From Saccharopolyspora erythraea NRRL 2338 (lineage in GTDB: Bacteria > Actinomycetota > Actinomycetes > Mycobacteriales > Pseudonocardiaceae), in the NCBI RefSeq assembly GCF_000062885.1, contig NC_009142.1, positions 4,267,584-4,331,583 on the forward strand: 64,000 nucleotides of DNA, written 5' to 3'. Numbering within the stretch: position 1 is the first letter of the stretch; every line of letters begins with the position of its first letter. Below the pieces are notes generated by a model, which worked only from the letters and a program-made list of their open reading frames with translations, had not been told where the DNA came from and searched no databases. A program made the translations under genes and the position numbers. Positions 13,442 to 22,418 of the stretch are shown here, piece by piece.

Positions 13442-15277
13442 ATGCGTCCGTACCCGTCCGCATCCCGTCGGCTGACCGTCATCCTCACCGCAGGGCTCGC
13501 GCTCACCGGCTTCGCGGCGCTGGCCGGGGCGGACATCGCGTGGGAGCCGCAGGAGGCCCCGTTGACCACTCCCTGGACCGCCGAGGTCGGACCCGACAAC
13601 GCGCTGCCGGAGTACCCGCGCCCGCAGCTGGTCCGCCAGCGCTGGCAGAACCTCAACGGCACCTGGGAGTACGCGGGCGGGGCCGAGCCGCCCGGCACCC
13701 CGGCCGAGCGGATCCTGGTCCCCTACCCGCCCGAGTCGGCGTTGTCGGGTATCCAGCGACACGACGACCACATGCTCTACCGGCGCACGTTCACCGTGCC
13801 TGCGGAGTGGTCCGGTCAGCGCGTCCTGCTCCACTTCGGTGCCGTCGACCAGCGCGCCGAGGTCCGCGTCAACGGCACCTCGGTGGCCATCCACGAGGGC
13901 GGCTACACCTCATTCAGCGCCGACGTCACCGACGCGCTGGTCCCCGGCGGGCAGCAGGAGCTGGTGGTCGTGGCGCAGGACCGCAACGACGCGGCGCCGT
14001 ACCCGGTGGGCAAGCAGCGCAACAAGCCGGGTGGCATCCTCTACACCGGCGCCTCGGGCATCTGGCAGACGGTGTGGATGGAGCCGGTGCCCGAAGTGCA
14101 CATCGGCAAGCTGGACGTGACTCCCGATGTCGCGACCGGAACGTTCGCGGTGCGGGCCCGCACCGGCAACTCCGACGCGCAGGCCGAGGTGGTGGTCGGC
14201 GAACCGGGCGGCCAGGAGGTCGCCCGGCAGTCCGGAGCGGCAGGCGGCGAGCTGCGGGTGGCGGTACCCAACGCGCGGCTGTGGTCCCCGTCCGACCCGT
14301 TCCTCTACGACCTGCGCGTGCGCCTGCTCGGCACCGGTGGCCAGGTTCTCGACGAGGTCACCAGCTACGCGGGCATGCGGTCGGTCGGCCTGGTCAACGA
14401 CGAGCAGGGCAGGCCCAGGATCGCGCTCAACGGCCGGATCCTGTTCCAGCACGGGCCGCTGGACCAGGGCTACTGGCCCGACGGCATCTACACCGCGCCG
14501 ACCGACGAGGCGCTGCGCTTCGACATCGAGGCGGCTCAGCGGCTCGGGTTCAACATGATCCGCAAGCACGTCAAGGTCGAGCCCGCCCGGTGGTACTACT
14601 GGGCCGACCGGCTCGGAATGCTGGTGTGGCAGGACATGCCGTCGCTGCCGATCGACCTCGCCGACCCGCCCGGCAGCAACCCGCCGCCGAGCGAGGAGGC
14701 CGAGGCCCACTTCCGCACCGAGCTGGCGGAGATGATCGACCAGCTCCGCAGCACCACCTCCATCGTGGCGTGGGTGCCGTTCAACGAGGGCTGGGGCGAG
14801 TTCGACACCGCAGCGGTCGCCGAACAGGTCGCGCAGGCCGACCCGACCCGGCTCGTCGACGCCAGCAGCGGGGTGAACTGCTGCTACTCGCTGCCCGACA
14901 GCGGCGCGGGGCACATCTACGACGACCACACCTACGTCGGCCCCGGCAAGCCCGCGGTGGTCGCGCCGCGCGCGTCGGTAGACGGCGAGTACGGCGGGCT
15001 CGGCCTGGTCGAGCAGGGCCACCTCTGGCCGGGGCCGCCGCAGGCATACGAGATGACCGAGAGCCGCGAACACCTGACCCGCCGCTACTCCGAGGTCAGC
15101 ACCGCGCTGGCCGACGTGGTGCGGGCAAGCGGGTTGTCGGCGGCCGTCTACACCCAGACCACCGACGTCGAGAACGAGGTCAACGGGTTCTTCACCTACG
15201 ACCGCCGGGTGCTCAAGCCCGACCTGGCGATCGTGCGCGACCGCAACCTCGAGGTGATCGACGCGGGCACGCCCTGA
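13442..15277 (+). CDS. Secreted glycoside hydrolase family 2 (beta-galactosidase/glucuronidase-like)
   Basis: 611 aa with an N-terminal signal peptide (RR, then a hydrophobic stretch to about residue 33). The modules follow the GH2 order: sugar-binding jelly roll (LNGTWEY, VLLHFGAVDQRAEVRVNG), immunoglobulin-like domain, then the TIM barrel with the acid/base motif FNEGWG near residue 446. Substrate is not evident; the length and architecture fit short secreted GH2 proteins of actinomycetes. The ATG at 13442 sits behind GGAGGG; an upstream in-frame GTG at 13427 lies inside that site and is less likely. A Tat-type aldose epimerase follows 69 nt downstream on the same strand, suggesting extracellular sugar release and handling. 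Confidence 0.85.
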   Translation: MRPYPSASRRLTVILTAGLALTGFAALAGADIAWEPQEAPLTTPWTAEVGPDNALPEYPRPQLVRQRWQNLNGTWEYAGGAEPPGTPAERILVPYPPESALSGIQRHDDHMLYRRTFTVPAEWSGQRVLLHFGAVDQRAEVRVNGTSVAIHEGGYTSFSADVTDALVPGGQQELVVVAQDRNDAAPYPVGKQRNKPGGILYTGASGIWQTVWMEPVPEVHIGKLDVTPDVATGTFAVRARTGNSDAQAEVVVGEPGGQEVARQSGAAGGELRVAVPNARLWSPSDPFLYDLRVRLLGTGGQVLDEVTSYAGMRSVGLVNDEQGRPRIALNGRILFQHGPLDQGYWPDGIYTAPTDEALRFDIEAAQRLGFNMIRKHVKVEPARWYYWADRLGMLVWQDMPSLPIDLADPPGSNPPPSEEAEAHFRTELAEMIDQLRSTTSIVAWVPFNEGWGEFDTAAVAEQVAQADPTRLVDASSGVNCCYSLPDSGAGHIYDDHTYVGPGKPAVVAPRASVDGEYGGLGLVEQGHLWPGPPQAYEMTESREHLTRRYSEVSTALADVVRASGLSAAVYTQTTDVENEVNGFFTYDRRVLKPDLAIVRDRNLEVIDAGTP

Positions 15278-15346
15278 CCCGCCGGCAGCGGCCGCCGCAT
15301 CCGGCGCGGCCGCGGTGGAAAACCGGCTCGGTGCGAGGAGGAACCC

Positions 15347-16369
15347 ATGTCACAGCAGCGCAAGTGGACGCGGCGCAGCGCGATCACGGCCGCGGCCGGA
15401 GTCGCCGCTGCCACGTCGCTGACCCCGACCGCGCACGCCCGGCCCCCGGCGGGCGGCGGGCAGACCGCGCTCGGGCGGCTCTACGAGATCCGCTCCGGCA
15501 GGCACCGGGTGGTGGTCGCCGGGGTCGCCGCGACGCTGCTGTCGTGGCAGGTCGACGGCACCGAGATGCTGCTCACCCACGACCCGTCGTGGCTCGGCGA
15601 GGGCTACCAGGGCAAGACGATCCTGCCCTGGCCCAACCGGATCGAGAGCGGCCGCTACACCTTCGGCGGTCAGCAGCTGCAGGTCCCGATCAACGAGCCG
15701 TCGCGACAGGCCGCGCTGCACGGGCTGATGAGCTGGGTCGAGTGGCAGCCGGTGCGCCACCGCGGGGACGGAGTGGTGCTCGAACACCTCCTGCACCCGC
15801 ACTACGGCTACCCGTTCACCCTGGCGCTCCAGATCGAGTTCACCGTGGACGGACGCGGGGTGAGCAGCAGGCTGTCGGCGAAGAACGTCGGTGACACCGA
15901 CGCCCCGTTCGGCACCGCGAACCACACCTACATCGCCGCCAGCGGACCGGCCATCGACACCATGGGCTTCGAGCTGCCCGCGAGCACCTACTACGTCACC
16001 GACGACAACCTCATCCCGACCGGGACCGCACCGGTCGCGGGCACCGAGTACGACTTCCGCTCGGCGCGGCGGATCGGCGCCACCAAGATGGACACCGCTT
16101 TCACCGACCTGGCAAGGGAATCCGGCGGGGAGGCGGTGGTCCGCTTCGAGCGCCCTGGCGGGCAGCACGTCGAGCTCTGGGTGGACCGGACCCACGGTTA
16201 CCTGCAGGTCTACACCGACGACTCGCCGTCGCAGGACCGCCCGGCCCGCGCGGGCATCACCGTCGAGCCGATGACGTGCGCTCCCAACGCGTTCGTGACC
16301 GGCGACGGCCTGATCACCCTGCGGCCCGGCGAGGTGCACGAGGGCCGCTGGGGCTACCGAATCGGTTGA
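15347..16369 (+). CDS. Exported aldose 1-epimerase (galactose mutarotase family)
   Basis: 340 aa. It starts with a Tat-like leader (twin arginine in WTRRSAITAAAG, then an alanine-rich stretch ending near HARP), so it should act outside the membrane. Family blocks include ALHGLMSW (His near residue 124), FGTANHTYIA (His near 193) and the C-terminal Glu in GITVEPMT (near 305). These are the expected catalytic positions for interconverting sugar anomers. The ATG is preceded by GAGGAGG. Its position after a secreted GH2 suggests it processes the released sugar. Confidence 0.88.
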   Translation: MSQQRKWTRRSAITAAAGVAAATSLTPTAHARPPAGGGQTALGRLYEIRSGRHRVVVAGVAATLLSWQVDGTEMLLTHDPSWLGEGYQGKTILPWPNRIESGRYTFGGQQLQVPINEPSRQAALHGLMSWVEWQPVRHRGDGVVLEHLLHPHYGYPFTLALQIEFTVDGRGVSSRLSAKNVGDTDAPFGTANHTYIAASGPAIDTMGFELPASTYYVTDDNLIPTGTAPVAGTEYDFRSARRIGATKMDTAFTDLARESGGEAVVRFERPGGQHVELWVDRTHGYLQVYTDDSPSQDRPARAGITVEPMTCAPNAFVTGDGLITLRPGEVHEGRWGYRIG

Positions 16370-16437
16370 TGAGGCCGGTTTCCGGCGTCGCCGGAGCCGT
16401 TCCTGACACCGGCACCGCGAGGTCATAGGGTGAGGGC

Positions 16438-17273
16438 GTGGCCGACTACATCCAGATCCCCACGCCCGCGGGCAGGTTCGACGCGCTCACCAGCGGCCCG
16501 GAAGGCGGCCGTCCGGTGCTGCTGCTGCACGGCTTCCCGGAGGCCGCCGTCCAGTGGAGCGAACAGCTCGCCGTGCTCGGCGAAGCCGAGTGCCACGCGG
16601 TCGCCCCGGACCAGCGCGGCTACTCGCCCGGCGCGCGCCCCGAGCAGGTCGCCGACTACCGGCTGGAAGAACTGGTCGGTGATGTCCTGGCCATCGCCGA
16701 CCACCTCGGCTGGCAGCGCTTCGACCTGGTCGGCCACGACTGGGGCGCGGCGGTGTCGTGGGCGACGGCGGCGGCGCACCCGGACCGGTCCGCACGCTGA
16801 CCGCGGTGTCGATCCCCCACCTCGACCCGTTCGGGCAGGCGGTGCGCGAGGACGAGGACCAGCAGCAGCGGTCGGCCTACATGCAGGTGTTCCGCGGTTC
16901 GGGTGCCGAACGCGCCCTGCTGGAGGACAACGCGCGCAAGCTGCGGCAGATCTACGGCAACTTCGTCCCCCAGCACCACGTCGACGACTACGTGCAGCGG
17001 CTGACCGAGCCGGGCGCGCTGACCGCGGCGCTGAACTGGTACCGGGCCACCCGTTTCAACGGTCCGATCGGGAAGGTGGAGGTGCCGACGCTCTACGTCT
17101 GGAGCACCGAGGACGTCGCGGTCGGCTCCACCGCGGCCCTCGCCACCGAGCACCACGTCACCGGCCCGTACCGGTTCGAGATGCTGGAGGACGTCTCGCA
17201 CTGGATCCCCGAGCAGGCACCGGAAGCGCTGAACCGCTTCATCCTCGAACACCTGCTGGCGCACCAGGACTGA
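16438..17273 (+). pseudogene. Alpha/beta hydrolase broken by a frameshift
   Basis: The first part starts at the GTG at 16438 and covers HGFPEA (oxyanion) and the nucleophile elbow VGHDWGAA (Asp nucleophile, epoxide hydrolase/haloalkane dehalogenase type), then stops at 16800. The remainder (VRTLTAVSIPHLDPF to the stop at 17273, with the catalytic-His region DVSHWIP) is in another frame. Restoring one base near 16786-16788 joins them seamlessly into a protein of about 278 aa. The family is clear, the substrate unknown. Either a real inactivation or a one-base sequence error. Confidence 0.85.
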
Positions 17274-17295
17274 CCGCCGCGGCGCCGGTGCACCG

Positions 17296-18204
17296 TCAGC
17301 CGGCGGCCGGGACGTGGTCGGCGAGGAACCGCACCATGTCGGCCCCGACCACGTCGAACACCGACCCGTCGTGGCCGCCCGGAAGCACCGAGGCCACCGG
17401 GATGTCGGTGTGCTCGGCGACCAGCCGCTCCGCGCCGGGCAGGAACGGGTCGGTGTCGCCGACCCACACCCCGACGGGCACGTCGCCGAGCTTGTCCAGG
17501 TGCGCCAAGGGATCGGCGTGCCGCCACTGCTCCTCGGAACCGAAGACGCCCTTCTCGCTCATGTGCTCCCAGGTCACCGGGAGCGCGGGGGCGAGCTCGG
17601 CGACCGCCGAGACAGGGTTCCCGGCCGCCTGGCGCGCGATCGCGTAGTTCAGCGCGCCGAATCCGCCGGTGGAGATCCCCGCGACCGCGAACGGCCGTCC
17701 TTCGTCGTCGCCGAGTCCGCGCTCCCGCAACCATCGCGGCAGCTCCTCGGTGAGCATGCTCGACAGGTCGCCGTTCGCCGAACCGTCGGTCCAGTAGGCG
17801 TTGTAGCCGCCGTCGACCACGACGAAGGCGAACGCCGGGATCGCACCGTCGCGGTACTCCCGTTCCAGCGCGGCCAGGGTGTCGTAGGGGATCGGGGTGG
17901 GATCGATGCCGTCGCGCCCGTGCAGGTAGAGCACCACCGGCAGGCCCTTGGTCCGCTCCAGGCCCGAGGGGTGGGCGGTGTAGAGCCGGACGTCGGTCTG
18001 GCGGTGTTCGGAGCGCACCTGCTCGTAAATGATCGCCGGCATCGGGGCCGATGCGGTCGGCGCCTCCTGCCGCCCGGGTGGTGCGGCCCGCGGCGCCGGG
18101 ACGCAGCCGGAGACCAGCAACGCGGGTAGGAGAGCCACGGCCGCCAAGGCCGCTCGCACAGACCGGTACCGCCGCCCGAGGGCCACCCCACGCACCGCCG
18201 TCAT
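17296..18204 (-). CDS. Lipoprotein esterase-like alpha/beta hydrolase
   Basis: 302 aa. A lipobox (LLVSGC) about 30 residues in predicts a membrane-anchored extracellular lipoprotein. The catalytic serine is in GISTGGFG near residue 176, and a likely catalytic histidine is in LPGGHDGS near the end; the fold resembles the putative-esterase (EstD/Fes-like) group. Substrate unknown. The ATG at 18204 is nearly touching GGAGGG; a GTG nine bases further in (18195) has better spacing and may be the true start. It converges with the broken hydrolase gene, with only 22 nt between their stops. Confidence 0.8.
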   Translation of the reverse strand: MTAVRGVALGRRYRSVRAALAAVALLPALLVSGCVPAPRAAPPGRQEAPTASAPMPAIIYEQVRSEHRQTDVRLYTAHPSGLERTKGLPVVLYLHGRDGIDPTPIPYDTLAALEREYRDGAIPAFAFVVVDGGYNAYWTDGSANGDLSSMLTEELPRWLRERGLGDDEGRPFAVAGISTGGFGALNYAIARQAAGNPVSAVAELAPALPVTWEHMSEKGVFGSEEQWRHADPLAHLDKLGDVPVGVWVGDTDPFLPGAERLVAEHTDIPVASVLPGGHDGSVFDVVGADMVRFLADHVPAAG

Positions 18205-18319
18205 CCCTCCAGCATCGAGTCGCACCCCCGGACCCGACCACGGTACCGAAAGGTCGGACCTTGTCTGCTCGCCCGGTTCCGGAGAGCATGTCTGCGGGTT
18301 GTCGACGGAAGGAGCGGTC

Positions 18320-19861
18320 GTGAAGGGTGCGGAAGGCCTGCTGGCCACGGCGATCGAGGCGGGCGTGCGGGTGTGCTTCGCCAATCCGGGCACGACCGAG
18401 ATGCCGCTCGTGGAAGCCTTCGACGCGGTGCCCGGCATTCGCACCGTGCTCGGCCTGTCCGAGGGCGTGGTGACCGGTGCGGCCGACGGCTACACGCGGA
18501 TGGCCGGGGTACCCGCCATGACGCTGCTGCACCTCGGTCCGGGTTTCGCCAATGGCATCGCCAACCTGCACAACGCGCGCCGCGCCCGCACCCCGGTGAT
18601 CAACGTCGTCGGGGAGCACGCCACCTGGCACCAGCCCGCCGACGCACCGCTGGCCAGCGACATCGAGTCGCTCGCGGCGCCGGTCTCGGGCTGGGTGGGA
18701 CGGACCACGTCCGCGCGGTCGGCGGGGGCCGAGTTCGTCGAGGCGCGCCAGGCGGCCCTCCGGGACCGGTTGCCCGCCACGCTGATCGCCGCGGCCGACC
18801 ACATGTGGAGCGAGGGCGGCACGACCGCCGACGTCCCGCCTGCCCCCGGTCCGGCCGAGGTCGAGCAGGAGCAGGTCGACGCGGTCGCCAAGGTCCTCGC
18901 CTCCGGGGAGCGCCCGGCGCTGCTGCTTGGCGGGAACGCGCTGAGCGCCGACGGGATCCGCACGGCCGCGCGCATCGCCGCGGCGGTCGGCGGCGAGGTC
19001 CTCGCGGAGCGTTCGCCCGCCCGCATCGAGCGGGGTCCGGACGTGCCGCCGCTGCGCTCGCTGCCCTACTTCCCAGAGGACGTGCTCGGCAGCCTCGACG
19101 GCTTCTCGCACCTGGTGCTGGTGGGCACGACCGAACCGGTGGCGTTCTTCGGCTACGAGGGCATGCCCAGCGTCCTGGTGCCGGACGGCACGCAGCTGCA
19201 CACGCTCGCCGATCCGGGCCAGGACGCCGCGGCGGCGCTCGACGCCCTCGCCGAGGCCACCGGCAGCGCCGATGCACGACCGCCCGCCCCGCAGCGCCCG
19301 GAAGTGCGGGCGCCGCAAGGAGATCTGACCTCCTCGGCGATCGCGGCGGCGATCGTGCTCACCCAGCCGGAAGGCGCGATCGTGGTCAACGAAGGCGTTT
19401 CCTCGTCCGGTGCGTACCCGGGCCTGGCCGCCGCCGCGCCCCGCCACACCGAGATCACGCTCACCGGCGGCGCGATCGGCATGGGCATCCCGGCCGCCAC
19501 CGGCGCGGCGGTCGCCTGCCCGGACCGGCACGTGATCGACTTCCAGGCCGACGGCAGCGCCCTCTACACGGTGCAGGGGCTGTGGACCCAGGCCAGGCAG
19601 CGGCTGGACGTCACCACCGTGATCTGCTCGAACTCCCGCTACCGCATCCTGGAGGCGGAACTCAGCCGCGCCGGGGTGGACCGGCCGGGGCCGGCCGCCG
19701 CGGGCATGACCGCCCTCGGCGACCCCGCACCCGACTGGACCGCGCTCGCGGCGGGCTTCGGCGTCCCGGCGGTCCGGGCCACCACGGGCGAGCAGCTGCT
19801 GGACGCCCTGCGCCAGGCGAGCCTGGAGCCCGGCCCGCACCTGGTGGAGGCCGTCATCTGA
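18320..19861 (+). CDS. Thiamine-pyrophosphate enzyme, acetolactate synthase large-subunit-like
   Basis: 513 aa with the three-domain TPP enzyme plan: N-terminal pyrimidine-binding domain (conserved Glu in GLSEGVVTGAADGYTR), middle domain, and C-terminal PP domain (QADGSALYT near residue 410, then CSNSRYRIL). It belongs to the shorter ALS/benzoylformate-decarboxylase-like group (about 515 aa), for which substrates are mostly unproven. No regulatory subunit gene is adjacent, which argues against a housekeeping acetolactate synthase. The GTG start follows GGAAGGAG. Its last 8 bases overlap the 3' end of the opposing response-regulator gene. Confidence 0.85.
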   Translation: MKGAEGLLATAIEAGVRVCFANPGTTEMPLVEAFDAVPGIRTVLGLSEGVVTGAADGYTRMAGVPAMTLLHLGPGFANGIANLHNARRARTPVINVVGEHATWHQPADAPLASDIESLAAPVSGWVGRTTSARSAGAEFVEARQAALRDRLPATLIAAADHMWSEGGTTADVPPAPGPAEVEQEQVDAVAKVLASGERPALLLGGNALSADGIRTAARIAAAVGGEVLAERSPARIERGPDVPPLRSLPYFPEDVLGSLDGFSHLVLVGTTEPVAFFGYEGMPSVLVPDGTQLHTLADPGQDAAAALDALAEATGSADARPPAPQRPEVRAPQGDLTSSAIAAAIVLTQPEGAIVVNEGVSSSGAYPGLAAAAPRHTEITLTGGAIGMGIPAATGAAVACPDRHVIDFQADGSALYTVQGLWTQARQRLDVTTVICSNSRYRILEAELSRAGVDRPGPAAAGMTALGDPAPDWTALAAGFGVPAVRATTGEQLLDALRQASLEPGPHLVEAVI

Positions 19862-20519
19862 CCGCGGTGCGCGCTCTGGTCACCTCCGGTTCCGGTGGCT
19901 GGTCGAGCAGCGAGTGCCGCAGCGCGAAGGAGGCCGCCTCCAGCCGGGAATGCACGCCCAGCTTGGTCAGGACCGACTGCACGTGGGTCCGCACGGTGGT
20001 CGAGGACACCCCCAGCCCCCTCGCCATCGCACGGGTCTGCGCACCTTCGACGAGCAGCTCCAGGCACTGCCGCTCGCGCGCGGTGAGGTGCGAGGCCAGC
20101 CGCCGCGCGTCGGTCGTGCCGCGCAGCTTCGGCGCCCGCGACGCCGCCAGCTCGACCACCACCTCGCCGTCGACCACCGCGCGGATCGCGGTGGCCAGCA
20201 CGGAAAGGCCGCACATCTTGTTCACGTAGCCGGTCGCGCCCCGTCCCAGCGCGTCGCGCATGCCCTGCACGTCGCCGTCGGCGGTGAGCACGAGGACCTT
20301 CGTGCGCCCGTCGGTGATCTTCTCGACCACCGTCAGCCCGTCGCCGTCGGCGAAGTACCTGTCCAGCAGGCACACGTCCGGCTGGTGCGAGCGCACCGCG
20401 GCCAGCGTGTCCTCGATGCTGCTCGCCGTGCCCACCACGCGGAAATCGTTTTCCGGAAGCGCGCTCACCAGCGCGTCCACGAATATCGCGTGGTCGTCAC
20501 CGAGCACCAGATCGACCAT
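19854..20519 (-). CDS. LuxR-type response regulator (downstream of a soluble histidine kinase)
   Basis: 221 aa. The N-terminal receiver has the acidic pair LGDDH, the phospho-acceptor Asp in CLLDRYF, Thr in VLTADGD and Lys in YVNKM. The C-terminal helix-turn-helix starts at LTARERQCLELL and continues through VSSTTVRTHVQSVLTKLGVHSR. The ATG at 20519 has GGAAGGGGG upstream. It overlaps the end of the kinase gene by 23 nt, so the two are translationally coupled and likely cognate. It ends in an 8-nt tail-to-tail overlap with the TPP enzyme gene. Confidence 0.9.
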   Translation of the reverse strand: MVDLVLGDDHAIFVDALVSALPENDFRVVGTASSIEDTLAAVRSHQPDVCLLDRYFADGDGLTVVEKITDGRTKVLVLTADGDVQGMRDALGRGATGYVNKMCGLSVLATAIRAVVDGEVVVELAASRAPKLRGTTDARRLASHLTARERQCLELLVEGAQTRAMARGLGVSSTTVRTHVQSVLTKLGVHSRLEAASFALRHSLLDQPPEPEVTRARTAVR

Positions 20520-21201
20520 CGCATCCCCCTTCCCGTCGGCGTCGCCTCCACGACGGGCCCGGTCGGGCGCCGAAGACGACAACGACCCGCGTGCCGCCCC
20601 CCGGCGGCGAGTCGATGCGCAGCCGCGCCGCGCACGCGTTGGCCAGGTCGTGGACGATCGCCAGTCCCAGCGAGGCTTTGCCGCTGGGCCCCCGGCCGAA
20701 GCCGGGACCGTCGTCGGCGACCTCCACCACGACACCGCCCGACGCGCGCCGGGACACCGCGACCTCGACGGTGCCGTCGGCTCCCGCGGCGCGCACGGCG
20801 TTCTCGACCAGGTTGGCCAGCATCCGCCACATCGCGGTGCGGTCGGTGCGCAGGGTGCACGGCTCGCCCGGCCGCAACCGGACCTCGGCCGGCGCCGACA
20901 ACCGCGTGACCGACACCAGTTCGGCCACCAGCTCGCCGACGTCGAACACCTCGGAGGCGGCGGGCCGGTCGTCGACCAGTTCCACCAACCGCTCCAGTTC
21001 GCGTTCCATGAGCCGCAGCCGGTGCCGCGCGCTGCCGGACAGCGACGCCTCGGCGTCCATCCCCTCCCTCAGGTACGACAACGTCGCCAGCCCCCTGCCC
21101 AGGTCGTGCAGCAGTCCCTGGACCTCGGGTGGCTCCGCGCGCCCCCACTTCCACGCAGATCCCCGATGCAAAGCCGCTCCTTCGTCCGGCCATCCCGTCA
21201 T
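20497..21201 (-). CDS. Small soluble histidine kinase without a sensor domain
   Basis: 234 aa. A HisKA-like helix carries LLHDLGRGLATLSYL (His as phospho-site), followed by the ATPase domain with the N box NLVENAVRAAG, G1 DDGPGFG and the G2-like GKASLGLAIVHDLANA. No transmembrane helix or PAS/GAF domain is visible, so it probably receives its signal through another protein. The ATG at 21201 is a best guess; no strong ribosome site is seen and the frame stays open upstream. It lies between a glycosyltransferase gene and its response regulator on one strand, linking it to polysaccharide control. Confidence 0.8.
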   Translation of the reverse strand: MTGWPDEGAALHRGSAWKWGRAEPPEVQGLLHDLGRGLATLSYLREGMDAEASLSGSARHRLRLMERELERLVELVDDRPAASEVFDVGELVAELVSVTRLSAPAEVRLRPGEPCTLRTDRTAMWRMLANLVENAVRAAGADGTVEVAVSRRASGGVVVEVADDGPGFGRGPSGKASLGLAIVHDLANACAARLRIDSPPGGGTRVVVVFGARPGPSWRRRRREGGCDGRSGAR

Positions 21202-21260
21202 CTGGACTGTCGGGATGACGTTGGGCCGCGTTGCTTGCTCGTGCGCGCGGGGTGTTTCGG

Positions 21261-22418
21261 CTACTCCACGTGCATGACCCGGGCGGCGGCGGGAGTCCGC
21301 GAGCCACCGTATGCGTCCCCCAACGCCTCCGCGAGCGCAGCCGAGTCGTGCCTGCCCGCGATCCGCGCGGCGGCCGCCCGGGCCATGCGCAGCGCTTCGC
21401 ACGGCTCGTCGAGCAGGCGTGCGACGGCAGCGGCCAGCAGCTCCGGCCGTCCGGGAGGAGCCAGCAGTCCCGTCTCGCCCGGCACCACGACGTCCCCGAC
21501 GGCGTTCACGGCCGTGGCCGCGACCGGGATCCCGCAGCGCATGGCCTCGACGACGGCCAGCGGCAGGCCCTCGTACCTGCTGGACATGGCGAAGACGTCG
21601 AAGGCGGGCAGCAGGTCCACCGCGTCGGCCCGGTCGCCGGTGAAGACCAGGCGCACCCCCGCCCGCTCGGCGAGGTCGCGTGCCTCACCGGCGAGCTCTC
21701 CCCCGCCGACCCAGACACCGACCACGCCCCGCGGACGCAAGGCGCGCAGCGCGGCGACGAAGTCGTCCGGCGCCTTCTGGTACGTCAGCCTCCCCACGGT
21801 CCCCACGACGGGCACGTCGGGTGGAAGTCGCAGCGCTCGGCGCGCGTCGTGCCGCGACTGCGGTGTGAGCACCCGAACAGGGTCCACGGCTACGCCGATC
21901 GTGCGAACGCGTTCCGGGGGCACGAGGCGCCGTCGCAGCGCCTCGACGGCGACACCGGTGCCTACGCACAGTGACAGGTCGGTGATGCGGCCGAGCGCCC
22001 GTTCGACGGCGACATAGGTAGCCCGGCGTGTCACCCGTTGGAACTCGTGGAACGGGAAGCCGTGGTAGGTGTGCACGATCCGCGGCGCACCCGTGCGGCG
22101 CGCCGCGAGCCGGCCGAGCGTGCCCGCCTTCGCGCAGTTGGTGTGCACGACGTCGAACTTCCGCCTCGCCAGCAGCCGGACCAGCCCGGCCAGGGCGAGC
22201 ACGTCGGCGTGCGGTGCGATCGGCGCGCGCAGCGCCGGGACCAGCACGGTCTCGAGCCCGGCGGCGCCGGCCTCGCGCAGCAGCCGGCCGCCGCTGCCCG
22301 CCACGATCGTCACCTCGTACTCCGCCGGATCCAGCGCCCGCCCTCCACGCAGGACCATCTCGCCCGCACCGCCTTCCAGGCGGGTGACGACCGCGGCGAC
22401 CCGCAGCCGGCCGCTCAC
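21261..22418 (-). CDS. Glycosyltransferase family 4
   Basis: 385 aa with a GT-B layout: N-terminal acceptor domain starting VAAVVTRLEGGAGEMV, linker, and C-terminal donor domain with GTVGRLTYQKAPDD and the E-x7-E type motif SSRYEGLPLAVVEAM. It should transfer a sugar from a nucleotide donor onto a lipid-linked glycan at the cytoplasmic face. The GTG start overlaps the upstream response-regulator stop by 4 nt (GTGA), so expression is coupled. The histidine kinase follows after about 60 nt. Confidence 0.88.
   Translation of the reverse strand: MSGRLRVAAVVTRLEGGAGEMVLRGGRALDPAEYEVTIVAGSGGRLLREAGAAGLETVLVPALRAPIAPHADVLALAGLVRLLARRKFDVVHTNCAKAGTLGRLAARRTGAPRIVHTYHGFPFHEFQRVTRRATYVAVERALGRITDLSLCVGTGVAVEALRRRLVPPERVRTIGVAVDPVRVLTPQSRHDARRALRLPPDVPVVGTVGRLTYQKAPDDFVAALRALRPRGVVGVWVGGGELAGEARDLAERAGVRLVFTGDRADAVDLLPAFDVFAMSSRYEGLPLAVVEAMRCGIPVAATAVNAVGDVVVPGETGLLAPPGRPELLAAAVARLLDEPCEALRMARAAAARIAGRHDSAALAEALGDAYGGSRTPAAARVMHVE

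Noticed and set aside
17093-19840. 915-aa minus-strand frame antisense to the TPP enzyme
   Set aside because: It overlaps three well-supported genes in non-coding frames and shows no family features.
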